Source of the DNA: Pseudomarimonas salicorniae | GTDB taxonomy: Bacteria > Pseudomonadota > Gammaproteobacteria > Xanthomonadales > Xanthomonadaceae | Direction of reading: 5' to 3' | NCBI RefSeq assembly: GCF_023156535.1 | Contig: NZ_JALNMH010000002.1 | Location: forward strand, 403,630 to 467,629 | Length of the DNA stretch: 64,000 bases | Shown: one piece after another, positions 35,720-46,383 of the stretch | Layout of the letters: the number at the start of each line of letters is the position of its first letter | Position numbering within the stretch: the first letter of the stretch is position 1 | Position numbers and translations under genes: made by a program | The notes under the pieces: model-generated | What the model was told of the DNA's origin: nothing | Seen by the model: the letters and a program-made list of their open reading frames with translations, nothing else | Database searches by the model: none

Positions 35720-35806
35720 GCCGAGCGAAGCGGAGGCGCAGGCGGCGCAGCCGCCATTGCCGCGTAGCGGCTGATCCCTAGCCCCTCCGCCCTGCGCCCT
35801 GAGCCC

Positions 35807-36679
35807 TCAGCTGCCCAACCGCTCCGCATGCCAGGCCAGATGCTCAGGCAGGAAGCTGGCGATGAAGTAGTAGCTGTGGTCGTAGCCGGGCTGGCGGCGG
35901 AGGGTGAGGGGCTGGCCGGCGGCGGCGCATTCGGCCTCGAAGCGTTCGGGGGTCAGGGACACGCCGAGGAAATCGTCGTCCTCGCCCTGGTCGATCAGGA
36001 TCTCGGCCAGCGGCGGGCGACCTTCGCGGGCGCGGGCGGCGACCAGCTTGCAGGCGTCATAGGCGGCCCAGTGGGCCTCGTTGCTGCCGAGGTAGGCAGT
36101 CAGCGCCTTGCGTCCCCAGGGCACCTCGCTGGGCGCCACGATCGGGGCGAAGGCCGAGGCGCAGGCGTAGCGGTCGGGATTGCGCAGGGCGACGACCAGG
36201 GCGCCGTGGCCGCCCATCGAATGGCCCATCACGCTGCGCCGCCCATCGAAGGGCAGCGCCTTCTCAACCAGGGCCGGCAGCTCGGCAACCACGTAGTCGT
36301 ACATCCGGTAGTGGGTGTCCCAGGGCGCCTCGGTCGCGTTGACGTAGAAGCCGGCGCCCTGGCCGAGGTCGTAGTTCTCGTCATCGGCGACGCCCTCGCC
36401 GCGCGGGCTGGTGTCGGGCACGACCACCACCAGGCCCAGCTCGGCCGCCACGCGCTGCGCCCCGGCCTTGGTGATGAAGTTCTGCTCGCTGCAGGTCAGG
36501 CCAGACAGCCAGTAGACGATTGGACAGGGCCCCTTCTCGAGCTGCGGTGGCAGGTAAAGTCCGAACCGCATGTCGCAACCGAGCAGGGGCGAGCGGTGCT
36601 GCCAGACATCCTGCCAGCCGCCGAAACAGGCGTGATGCTCGATGCGGCTGACGCCATCCGGCGGCGTGATCGTATCCAT
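35807..36679 (-). CDS. fghA: S-formylglutathione hydrolase
   Basis: A 290-residue esterase-D type alpha/beta hydrolase. It hydrolyses S-formylglutathione to formate and glutathione, the second step of glutathione-dependent formaldehyde removal. The nucleophile elbow is GHSMGGHGAL, with the acid in DQGEDDDFL and the His in PGYDHSYYF. The oxyanion region includes WLSGLTCSEQNF. Start ATG 36679. It lies 10 bp after adhC on the same strand, forming the standard two-gene detoxification unit. Confidence 0.94.
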   Translation of the reverse strand: MDTITPPDGVSRIEHHACFGGWQDVWQHRSPLLGCDMRFGLYLPPQLEKGPCPIVYWLSGLTCSEQNFITKAGAQRVAAELGLVVVVPDTSPRGEGVADDENYDLGQGAGFYVNATEAPWDTHYRMYDYVVAELPALVEKALPFDGRRSVMGHSMGGHGALVVALRNPDRYACASAFAPIVAPSEVPWGRKALTAYLGSNEAHWAAYDACKLVAARAREGRPPLAEILIDQGEDDDFLGVSLTPERFEAECAAAGQPLTLRRQPGYDHSYYFIASFLPEHLAWHAERLGS

Positions 36680-36689
36680 GCGCGGGCTC

Positions 36690-38871
<2,182 letters not shown>

Positions 38872-38950
38872 CGTCTGCGTTCCCGGGAAGATCGCTGCAG
38901 ACTAGCGGCCGCGATGCGGAGGCGCCATGAAGGCGCCCCCGCGGCAGGGC

Positions 38951-40114
38951 TCAGGGGCGACGCCGGGCCAGCAGGTAGTAGCCGACGTCGCCATCGCTGC
39001 CGATCAGGCTGAGCGTCTCCACCCCGTCGACCCGGGCCAGCCAGCCCCGGCCGCGCTCCGGCGCGGCCGAGGAGTCGGGCACGCCGAGCGCGAAATCGAC
39101 CAGACCAAGTTGGCCCTCATGGGTACGCAGCCTGCCGGCCAGGTTGCAGTCAGGGCCGTCCTCCAGGCGGTAGCGGATGCAGACCTCGCCGTTTGCCTTG
39201 ACCGTCATCGTGCCTTCGACGATGAAGGACAGCGGCGGGGCGAGGTAGGGCACGGCGTACTCGCCGGCCAGCCGATTCAGGTCGACCGGCGCAACCAACG
39301 ACACATTGGCCGGGGCGCCGAGCTCCCAGCGCTGGGCGAAGCGTCGGTCTTCGTCGGAGGGGAAGTGGATCCGCGGCGCCGGTGCGATCTCGCCCGTGCC
39401 CGGCACCGGGGAAAGCCGGTCCAACCCGGCATGGGCAGCCAACAAGCGCGCCTCGAACCGCCATCCTTCGCTCGAAGCCAGCTCACCAAGACTGACCTTG
39501 GCCCGCAGCTGGAACGAGGGCACCTGCCAGACCTGGGCGCCACGAAACAGCGTCCCGCCCCACAGGCGCCCTTCCCCGTCGACCATGCCCCAGGCCTCGT
39601 CAAAACCCGCGGTTTCATCGAGATAGGCGCCGCGGTAGAGGCCGGGTGGCAGGTCATTGGGCGGTGGCAGCGAGCAGGACAGCCCCTCGATCGGCGCAAT
39701 CGGAACGATCGGCAGGCTGCCGTCGCTGAATCCCTCAACGGTGGTCGTCCAGGTCAGGCTACCGGCCGTGCATCTGTCGAAGCGCAGCGAGGCCTCGCCC
39801 CAGGCCGGCGTGACGAGGCGGGCCGGGTCGAACTCGCCAAAGCGCATGCCGCTGGGAGCAAATACGCTGCCGACGATCTCGCGCCCCTCGACCACGCCGT
39901 CGAGGTACAGAGTCAGCGGCTCGCCCTCATTGTCGTAGGCGTGCCAGATCACTGCGGCGCGGGTGCCGCCATCGACCAGGGAAATACTGAGGCCGTGACC
40001 GCTCTGGGAAGGATCGAACCAGGGACCGCTGATGCCGTCGGGCAGCGCCGCTGATGCCGCGGGCGTCAGCATCAGCGCGCTCAGCGCACTAAAGATGCGA
40101 TACGAGTGATTCAT
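38951..40114 (-). CDS. Exported protein with GxW-type beta-domain (paralogue 1)
   Basis: A 387-residue exported protein of unknown function with a signal peptide (FSALSALMLTPAASA). Residues 20-140 form a recognisable module: GISGPWFDPSQSGHGLSISL, then AVIWHAYDNEGEPLTLYLDG, then MRFGEFDPARLVTPAWGEAS ending LRFDRCTAGSLTW. The second half is a separate, weakly similar domain. The paralogue immediately upstream (40111-41301) shares the whole layout, and its stop overlaps this start by four bases (ATGA). It is probably periplasmic or secreted; ligand-binding is a guess. Confidence 0.7.
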   Translation of the reverse strand: MNHSYRIFSALSALMLTPAASAALPDGISGPWFDPSQSGHGLSISLVDGGTRAAVIWHAYDNEGEPLTLYLDGVVEGREIVGSVFAPSGMRFGEFDPARLVTPAWGEASLRFDRCTAGSLTWTTTVEGFSDGSLPIVPIAPIEGLSCSLPPPNDLPPGLYRGAYLDETAGFDEAWGMVDGEGRLWGGTLFRGAQVWQVPSFQLRAKVSLGELASSEGWRFEARLLAAHAGLDRLSPVPGTGEIAPAPRIHFPSDEDRRFAQRWELGAPANVSLVAPVDLNRLAGEYAVPYLAPPLSFIVEGTMTVKANGEVCIRYRLEDGPDCNLAGRLRTHEGQLGLVDFALGVPDSSAAPERGRGWLARVDGVETLSLIGSDGDVGYYLLARRRP

Positions 40115-41301
40115 CGCGCGCCCTCCATCCGGGTAGCGACGAGGGCAAGTCCGTTGCTCCCGTTCTCACCAACCAGGACCAGCCGTCGGCCGGAGTTCGA
40201 GTCATCGATCCAGCCCCGCCCGGCATAGGTCGGCAAGCGCGGATCGCCAACCTGCTGGAGGCGGAAGTCGAGCAGGCCCGCATCACCCTCCAGCGCCGAA
40301 ACGTGTCCTCGATACTCGCAATCGGACCCGCTGCCCAGACAGGCCGCACCATCCGGGTCGATCCGCAGGGTGCGAGCGAACTCGACCAGCTGTCCACGCA
40401 GACGGTAGGCATAGGTGCCGGCAAGCAGGGTTGCATTCACGGGCTGCACAAGCTTGGCGACTGATTCGGGCGCCGTCCTCCAAACGAGCTCACCCAGTGG
40501 CGTCAGCGCGGGCGCGGGGAATCGTGCCTGGCTGCCGCTCGCGGTGACCGCCCAGCTTCCAATCGTTTCACTGCGGCCGCCGCGGAAGGATGACCAGTTC
40601 GGCTCCAGCAGCTGCAACCTTACCGAAATCGAGCCGCCGGCCGCCGGCGCGACTGGATTCGAGATGTAGGCCTTGGGCTGCACCGCGGAGACGAAGGTCG
40701 GCCCTGGCACATCGGACAGCCGGATGCCCTGACCCTCCAGCTCGCCGCTGTATCCCCATAGCCGCCCTTCCAGATCAACGATGCCGAGTGCCGCGGTCGG
40801 CACGCCGCTATGGCCGGGATCGATGCTGCCGAGGTAGAGCCCGGAAGGAATCGTGTTCGGCGGTGGCAGCACGCAGTCGAGGGTATCGATGCGGGCCAGC
40901 CGGTCGATCGGCATCTCGCCGTCGGCATAGTCAGGATCGATGGCGTCCCAGCTGAGCGTGGCGTGGTCGCAGTCATCGAAGCGGATCCGCACCGTGCCCC
41001 ACTCGGGCAGTTCGATATCGTCCGGGTCGAACTCGCCAAAGCGCATGCCTCGCGGGGCATAGGCCGGGCCGACCAGGTCGCGACCTTCGACCACGGCGTC
41101 GACGTAGAGCGTAAGCGGCGCGCCGTCAGGGTCGTAGACGTGCCAGAGCACGACGCCGCGGCTGCCGCGGTCGGCAAGGCTCAGGGTCAGGCCGTGGCCG
41201 CTCTGTGCCGGGTTGTACCAGGGGCCGGCGATGCCTTCGGGCAAAGCGGCCTGTGCGCCGGCAGCGCATAGCGCCAGCGGCAGGAAGAGCCAGGGTTTCA
41301 T
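40111..41301 (-). CDS. Exported protein with GxW-type beta-domain (paralogue 2)
   Basis: A 396-residue protein starting at ATG 41301 with signal peptide LFLPLALCAAGAQA. The conserved module runs GIAGPWYNPAQSGHGLTLSL, VVLWHVYDPDGAPLTLYVDA, RFGEFDPDDIELPEWGTVRI, then RFDDCDHATLSW. The C-terminal domain aligns in outline with that of the next gene and ends GRGWIDDSNSGRRLVLVG. Both proteins share a PPPNT/PPPND linker after the first domain. The two genes are a tandem duplication and would be translated together. The function is unknown. Confidence 0.7.
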   Translation of the reverse strand: MKPWLFLPLALCAAGAQAALPEGIAGPWYNPAQSGHGLTLSLADRGSRGVVLWHVYDPDGAPLTLYVDAVVEGRDLVGPAYAPRGMRFGEFDPDDIELPEWGTVRIRFDDCDHATLSWDAIDPDYADGEMPIDRLARIDTLDCVLPPPNTIPSGLYLGSIDPGHSGVPTAALGIVDLEGRLWGYSGELEGQGIRLSDVPGPTFVSAVQPKAYISNPVAPAAGGSISVRLQLLEPNWSSFRGGRSETIGSWAVTASGSQARFPAPALTPLGELVWRTAPESVAKLVQPVNATLLAGTYAYRLRGQLVEFARTLRIDPDGAACLGSGSDCEYRGHVSALEGDAGLLDFRLQQVGDPRLPTYAGRGWIDDSNSGRRLVLVGENGSNGLALVATRMEGAR

Positions 41302-41501
41302 GGTTGCACTCCGAAACGTCCCGGGTGTGTCCCCGGAATCCAAGGCATGTGTTCAGGACATGCCGTCCCCGTTGCCTCCTGTCCGGCGCCCTTCCCTGGG
41401 CGCTGTCCCTTGCTGCTCGACCAGGCTGCGCGTAGGCACGCAATGTTAATGACACGGGCCTCGTCGGGGAAGTTCCCTGTTTTGACGAAACGCTTCGTCG
41501 A

Positions 41502-42431
41502 TCAGGGCGCAGGCAGCTCGGAGAGCCAGTCGCGCGGGCGCAGGTAGTCGTCGAGCCGGGCCTCGGGGCTGTCCGCCTCGGGCTGGTAGGCGTATTCGAA
41601 ACGGACCCGCGGCGGCAGGCTCATCAGGATCGACTCCGTGCGTCCGCCGCTCTGCAGGCCGAACAGGGTGCCGCGGTCCCAGACCAGGTTGAACTCGACG
41701 TAGCGACCGCGTCGATACAGCTGGAACTCCCGCTCGCGCTCGCCGAAGGGCGTGCCGTGGCGGCGCTCGATCAGCGGCAGGTAGGCATCGAGGAAGCCGT
41801 TGCCGACCGCCTGCTGGTAGGCAAAGCAGCGATCGAAGCCCCACTCGTGGAGGTCGTCGAAGAACAGACCCCCCACGCCGCGGGTCTCGCCGCGGTGCTT
41901 GAGATGGAAGTACTCGTCGCAGTGCTGCTTGTAGCGCGGGTAGACCTCCTCGCCGAAGGGCTGGCTGAGATCGCGGGCAACCTCGTGCCAGTGGCGCACG
42001 TCCTCGTCGAACGGGTAGAACGGGGTCAGGTCGAAGCCGCCGCCGAACCACCAGGCCACTTCCTCGCCATCGCGCTGGGCCTGGAAGAAGCGCACGTTCA
42101 TGTGCGTGGTCGGCAGGTAGGGATTGTGCGGATGCAGGACCAGCGACACGCCCATCGCCCGCCAGCCGGCGCCGGCGAGCTCCGGACGATGCGCCGAGGC
42201 GCTCGGCGGAAGCCGCGAGCCCGACACGTCGGAGAACCCGACCCCGGCCTGTTCGAAGACCCGGCCTGCCTTCAGCACGCGCGATCGGCCGCCGCCGCCC
42301 TCGGCGCGCTGCCAGGCGTCCTCCTCGAAGCGGCCGGCGCCATCGGCCTGCTCGAGCGCGCTGCAGATGCGGTCCTGCAGTCCGGTGAGGAAGTCGCGGA
42401 CGGGGCCGGCGTGGGCAGCGGAGTCGGTCAT
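41502..42431 (-). CDS. hemF: Oxygen-dependent coproporphyrinogen III oxidase
   Basis: A 309-residue enzyme that decarboxylates coproporphyrinogen III to protoporphyrinogen IX in haem biosynthesis, using oxygen. Conserved blocks are [55 protein letters not shown] and a C-terminal Asp/Arg-rich tail. There is no signal peptide, so it is cytoplasmic. Its start overlaps the stop of the upstream YdcF-like gene by four bases (ATGA). The oxygen requirement implies aerobic growth; an anaerobic hemN is not in the window. Confidence 0.95.
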   Translation of the reverse strand: MTDSAAHAGPVRDFLTGLQDRICSALEQADGAGRFEEDAWQRAEGGGGRSRVLKAGRVFEQAGVGFSDVSGSRLPPSASAHRPELAGAGWRAMGVSLVLHPHNPYLPTTHMNVRFFQAQRDGEEVAWWFGGGFDLTPFYPFDEDVRHWHEVARDLSQPFGEEVYPRYKQHCDEYFHLKHRGETRGVGGLFFDDLHEWGFDRCFAYQQAVGNGFLDAYLPLIERRHGTPFGEREREFQLYRRGRYVEFNLVWDRGTLFGLQSGGRTESILMSLPPRVRFEYAYQPEADSPEARLDDYLRPRDWLSELPAP

Positions 42432-43057
42432 CGTGGCGGTTCCAGGAGCGAGTTCGGGGAGGCGTGCAGCGCATCCCGGCCGCCGTGGGCGAGCAGGGCC
42501 AGCGCCTCCCGGCCGAGCGCCAGCCAGGCGAAGACACCTCCCTGCCAGCGTCGCTCGGCAGCGCAGGGCTTGGCGGCCACGCCCAGCCTGCGGGCGATCA
42601 GGATGCAGCGCGCAAGATGCCAGCGGTTGCTGATGATGACCAGCGTTTCACCCGCGGCGGTCCGCCGCGCCGCCTCGCGCAGGTTCTCCTCGGTGTCGCG
42701 CGCCTGGATGTCGAGATCCACCTGCGCCGAGCCGGGCAGGCCGAGGTCACGCAGGAATGCGTAGCCGGCATGGGCCTCGCTCTGCTCCCCCGCTCGCGCG
42801 GCAAAGCCCGAAAGCACGATCCGCCTATCGGGGCTCCACAGTCGCCGGGCGCGCCTCAGGCGGCGCACGTAGGTTTTCGGCACCTCGTCACCATGCAAGC
42901 GATAGCCCGGCACCAGCAGCACCTCGCCCTCGGCAAAGCAGGGCGCGCGACGCGCCACCGCATAGGCCGTACGCCAGGCGCGAAGGTAGAACCAGCCGCC
43001 GCTGACCAGGCAAAGCGCCAGGCCGCGGGCCAGCAGACGCAGCCGTTTTCCTGTCAC
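42428..43057 (-). CDS. YdcF family (DUF218) membrane protein
   Basis: A 209-residue protein starting at GTG 43057. The N-terminal membrane anchor ([17 protein letters not shown]) is followed by a DUF218 Rossmann-like domain: [44 protein letters not shown] and [15 protein letters not shown]218 proteins have been connected with envelope carbohydrate metabolism, and the ligand is often a nucleotide or SAM-like compound. The biochemical role here is unknown. It is coupled with hemF, an association that may be only positional. It diverges from the chorismatase gene. Confidence 0.82.
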   Translation of the reverse strand: MTGKRLRLLARGLALCLVSGGWFYLRAWRTAYAVARRAPCFAEGEVLLVPGYRLHGDEVPKTYVRRLRRARRLWSPDRRIVLSGFAARAGEQSEAHAGYAFLRDLGLPGSAQVDLDIQARDTEENLREAARRTAAGETLVIISNRWHLARCILIARRLGVAAKPCAAERRWQGGVFAWLALGREALALLAHGGRDALHASPNSLLEPPR

Positions 43058-43097
43058 CGATGCGGGGTCCTGCGTTGCCGGGGGGAGGGGGGCTACC

Positions 43098-43103
43098 TAT
43101 ACT
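43098..43103 (+). promoter_or_regulatory. Possible -10 element (TATACT)
   Basis: It lies in the divergent ydcF-chorismatase gap, 112 bases before the chosen chorismatase start, so a moderately long leader would result. Confidence 0.35.
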
Positions 43104-43215
43104 CGCCGCCCCGTCCCGCCGTCCAGAAGCGCTGGAACTTGTCGCGATCCGCTGCCAACGCACCCCCTGCCGACGCATCCCCGATGCGCGCCGGCCGAAG
43201 CGGCGCGCTCGGCGG

Positions 43216-44148
43216 ATGACGGTGTCGATGATCCCTCCCGCCCCCGGCGCAAGCTTGATCGATGTTCGCGCCAGCACCGAGCCGGCGCACAGCCTTCTCG
43301 CGGCCTTCTCCTTTGCTGACCCGGGGCGGCCGGAGGCCTGCCCGCTGCCCCGCCTGGCCGGCCCTGCCGACCCGGAGTGCTGGCATGCGACCCCGGCCGG
43401 TGCATTCCGGATCGAATCGGTCAGCGTCGGTGACAGCGAAGACATCGAGAGCGCTGCGCACCGGGCCTACACCCTCCTGCTGCAGCGTGTGCGCGGCAGC
43501 GCGCAGCCCTACCTGCTGCGGATCTGGAACTTCCTCGACGGCATCAACGAGGGCGAAGGGGACGCCGAGCGCTACCGGGCCTTCTGCGTGGGCCGTGCCG
43601 CCGCGGTGGATGCCAGCTTCCACGCCCCGCCGCCGGCGGCCACCGCGATCGGCCTGCCGACCGGACGCCCCAGCCTGCTGCAGGTCGTCGCCCTGTGCGG
43701 CGCCAACACCGGAATCGCGCTCGAGAATCCGCGGCAGACGCCCGCCTGGCGCTACCCCCGCGAGTATGGACCGGTGTCGCCGGGCTTTTCCCGCGGCGCC
43801 GTGCTGGGAAGCGGCGAGGGGTCGGTGCTGCTGGCTTCGGGCACCGCCAGCATCATCGGTCACATCTCCCGCCACCCGGGCGATGTCGAAACCCAGCTGG
43901 AAGAGAGCCTGCGCAACCTCGAGGCCCTGCTCGAGGAGGGCGAGCGGCGCAGCGGCTCACGCTTCCGGATGGGCGGCTGCGCCGCGCTTCGCGTCTACCT
44001 GCGGCATGCCGGCGATGCGCCGCGTCTGCTGCCGATCCTGCGGCGGACCTTCGGCATCAACGCCCCGGTGCGACTGCTGCACGGTGACATCTGCCGCCGT
44101 GAGTTGGACGTCGAACTCGAGGGCGTGTTCCCCGCACAGCAGGGCTAG
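43216..44148 (+). CDS. XanB2-like chorismatase (chorismate lyase/3-hydroxybenzoate synthase family)
   Basis: A roughly 310-residue FkbO/Hyg5/XanB2-type chorismatase. Conserved family blocks: LLRIWNFLDGINEGEGDAER, YRAFCVGRAAAVD, VVALCGANTGIALENPRQTP, WRYPREYGPVSPGFSRG and VLLASGTASIIGHISRHPGD. In Xanthomonas XanB2 converts chorismate to 3- and 4-hydroxybenzoate, feeding xanthomonadin pigment and ubiquinone. No pigment (pig) cluster or ubiA is in the window, so a ubiquinone-precursor role is as likely. ATG 43216 is the first plausible start; ATG 43228 is an alternative. The stop interlocks with that of the convergent DUF6265 gene. Confidence 0.85.
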   Translation: MTVSMIPPAPGASLIDVRASTEPAHSLLAAFSFADPGRPEACPLPRLAGPADPECWHATPAGAFRIESVSVGDSEDIESAAHRAYTLLLQRVRGSAQPYLLRIWNFLDGINEGEGDAERYRAFCVGRAAAVDASFHAPPPAATAIGLPTGRPSLLQVVALCGANTGIALENPRQTPAWRYPREYGPVSPGFSRGAVLGSGEGSVLLASGTASIIGHISRHPGDVETQLEESLRNLEALLEEGERRSGSRFRMGGCAALRVYLRHAGDAPRLLPILRRTFGINAPVRLLHGDICRRELDVELEGVFPAQQG

Positions 44149-44600
44149 CCCGGACAGCGGGCGTACTCGAAGCCGATACGGGTCTCGCCGCCGCGGCCAT
44201 CCGGCCCGCTGATCTCGGCACGCAGCGACTCACCCTCCCGCCAGTAGCGGATGGTCTGCGGAAAATCGTGCTGCGGATTGCTGAAACGGGCCGACTGCTG
44301 ACCGCTCTCGATCAGCCTGAACGCGGTCGGCGGCGAACCTCCCGGCTGGGCGAGCAGGTGCTGGACACCCTGCTGGCGCTCGATGCGCATGAACTCGAAG
44401 CCGGTCATCCGGTCGTCCTTGAGCGTCCGCGACAAGCCGAGCAGGGCGCCGCCGGCCGGCTGCGTCCATTGCTCCTCGATGCGCGTCTGGCCCTGCTCTC
44501 CGCACCAGTGGCCCGACAGCCAGTCCAGCGACACCGGCTCGGCAGCCAAGGCCGGGAATGCCAAGGTCCAGCACAACACGCCTGCAGTAATGCTTCTCAT
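44145..44600 (-). CDS. DUF6265 exported protein
   Basis: A 151-residue protein with signal peptide (MRSITAGVLCWTLAFPALA) and then the DUF6265 pattern LDWLSGHWCGEQGQTRIEEQ, GGALLGLSRTL, FEFMRIE, and ARFSNPQHDFPQTIRYWREG, ending in a lone Cys (YARCPG). This family is probably a small lipocalin-like beta-barrel in the periplasm. Its function is unknown. ATG 44600 is selected because of the signal peptide; the longer frame overlaps the AraC gene's start. The stop shares CTAG with the chorismatase. Confidence 0.8.
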   Translation of the reverse strand: MRSITAGVLCWTLAFPALAAEPVSLDWLSGHWCGEQGQTRIEEQWTQPAGGALLGLSRTLKDDRMTGFEFMRIERQQGVQHLLAQPGGSPPTAFRLIESGQQSARFSNPQHDFPQTIRYWREGESLRAEISGPDGRGGETRIGFEYARCPG

Positions 44601-44703
44601 CTTGCCCCCCAAGGGTCCATGATCGCTCCGATACCCGCTGCGATGCGGCCGGGCCGTAGCTGCGAGCCAGACTATCGCCCAGAGGCCGCGCCGCCTTGAA
44701 GGA

Positions 44704-45579
44704 ATGTGCAGGCCGAGCATGGGCGTCGACTACCGGGAGTGGCAGCCACCCGCCGCACTGCAGGATCGCCTGCGCTGCGCCTGGCGGCTGCGTGACGCGC
44801 GGCCCGACGGCGCGCCACAGGTGGTCTATCCGGACGGCTGCTGCGAGCTCATCGTTCACCTCGGTCGACCCATGCAGCGCTGGCAGGCAGGCCAGTGGCA
44901 GGATCAGGCCCAACGGTTGTTCGCGGCCCAGCAGCGCAGCGCCATCCGCCTGCGCGCGTGCGGCCCGCTCGACTGCATGGGCCTGCGCCTGCAGCCCTGG
45001 GCGGGTGCCCGGCTGGCCGGTGATGCCCTGCCCGGCCTGGTCGACCAGGTCGTCGATCTCAACCGGCTGCGGCCGGACGGCGGCGCAGAGTTCGCTGCCC
45101 TGATGGCCGAACTGCTCGAGGCAGAGGCCTCGGACCCGCGCTGGCAGCGCCTCGACGCCCTGCTTGGGCAAGCAGATGTCCCGCGCAGGCTCCGCCAGGC
45201 GGTGGAACGCCTGGTCGGGTCCGACGGCAGCCAGCGCATCGACGCCCTGGCGCTCGCCTGCGGCCTGCCCCTGCGCACCCTGCAGGCGCAGTTCCCGCGC
45301 TGGGTCGGCCTGTCGGCCAAGGAATTCGCCCGCGTCCTGAGACTGCAGGCGACGCTGCGCGCACTCGACGCCGGCGATCAGGCACTGGCCGAGCTGGCCC
45401 TGGCCAGTGGCTTCAGCGACCAGGCCCATGCCACCCGCGAGCTGCGTCGTCTGACCGGCCTGACGCCCGCCCGCCTGCTGCAGGCCCTGCGCGAGGACCG
45501 CGACCGCGACGGCACCGTCGCCATGGCCGCGGCCTTTATCCGCGGAGAAGGGTCAAGCCAGGCCGGCACCGCGGAATAG
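44704..45579 (+). CDS. AraC family transcriptional regulator
   Basis: A 291-residue regulator. The N-terminal domain (WQPPAALQDRLRCAWRLRDA) is of the DUF6597 type, with PQVVYPDGCCELIVHLG. The C-terminal AraC HTH has two helix-turn-helix units: IDALALACGLPLRTLQAQF and ALAELALASGFSDQAHATRE, then LTGLTPARLLQAL. ATG 44704 sits directly against AAGGA; ATG 44719 is an alternative start with a less close site. It is divergent from DUF6265, which it may regulate. Confidence 0.85.
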   Translation: MCRPSMGVDYREWQPPAALQDRLRCAWRLRDARPDGAPQVVYPDGCCELIVHLGRPMQRWQAGQWQDQAQRLFAAQQRSAIRLRACGPLDCMGLRLQPWAGARLAGDALPGLVDQVVDLNRLRPDGGAEFAALMAELLEAEASDPRWQRLDALLGQADVPRRLRQAVERLVGSDGSQRIDALALACGLPLRTLQAQFPRWVGLSAKEFARVLRLQATLRALDAGDQALAELALASGFSDQAHATRELRRLTGLTPARLLQALREDRDRDGTVAMAAAFIRGEGSSQAGTAE

Positions 45580-45769
45580 CGGCCTAGCAGCGCCTCACGA
45601 TGGAACGTGGACAACTGCTGCGCTTCGTCGTGCTCAGCTACCGGGCCCCTGTTCGGCCTGCCCTGGTCATCCTTGGCCCATCGGTAGCGCCGTCAGACAC
45701 GGAGAACCGGCGCCTTGCAAGCACCTGCTCCGGCCAGGAATGAGCGCTTCGCGACGTTAAGTTCGGGCG

Positions 45770-45979
45770 CAAAGCAGACATTCATAGGGTGCGGCTTGCC
45801 GCACCGGGCATACCGTCCGAACGCCCGTATCGGTGCGCCAAGGCGCACCCTATGGGGCTTCGCCGATGCCCAACGAGACCCGAATGTGGGAGTGCCCTTG
45901 GGCGCGACCGCGGAGATCCGCTCCGGCCGCGGTCTGTGGTGAATCCGTAGAGCTGCGGTCGCGCCCAAGGGCACTCCCA
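45770..45979. repeat. Composite palindromic repeat (modules B then variant A)
   Basis: The 804-base gap 45580-46383 is mostly repeat DNA. Module B is at 45784-45853, with both arms present (GTGCGGCTTGCCGCAC and GGTGCGCCAAGGCGCACC). A variant of module A follows at 45887-45979, with TGGGAGTGCCCTTGGGCGCG in place of the usual TAGGAGCGCACATGG ends. Both arms changed together, which keeps the hairpin. Nothing gene-like was found in the rest of the gap. Confidence 0.85.
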
Positions 45980-46041
45980 CAATCTGACCGCGGCAAGGCC
46001 TGCTTTGCGGCGCAAACCGGACCTGGCAGCGACGTTGCGTG

Positions 46042-46104
46042 TAGGAGCCAGCTTGCTGGCGATCGTCCCATCCGTGGCGCCTATCGCCAGCAAGCTGGCT
46101 CCTA
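46042..46104. repeat. Palindromic repeat module C, copy 2
   Basis: Same as 16977-17039: TAGGAGCCAGCTTGCTGGCG opposite CCAGCAAGCTGGCTCCTA. The loop differs slightly. Beyond it GGGGCGAATGCGAACTTCGC matches, reversed, the flank of the first copy. Confidence 0.88.
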
Positions 46105-46383
46105 CAGCGGGACCGGGGCGAATGCGAACTTCGCGCCCACAGCACGCATTGCCGGACGCTCACCTCCGGTCGTCTCCTGTCCTTCGCGCCATGCAGTGCC
46201 TGCGAGGAGCCAGTGTCCACGACCACCGTTGCAGGCGACGACGACTCCGGTTCGCGCGACCACGGCGAGCGGAATGTGCAGCCAAGCCGGCACCTCGCTT
46301 CCCGCCACCCAACCGACTGCTGACACAGCGCTGTCAGTAGCCCCGGCGCAGGCTGTCTCCTCCACCCCGAGAGGAGAGCCGAC

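Noticed and set aside
45580..46383. CRISPR array at the repeat-rich gap
   Set aside because: The repeats are paired palindromic modules in fixed order, not regularly spaced identical repeats with unique spacers, and there are no cas genes.
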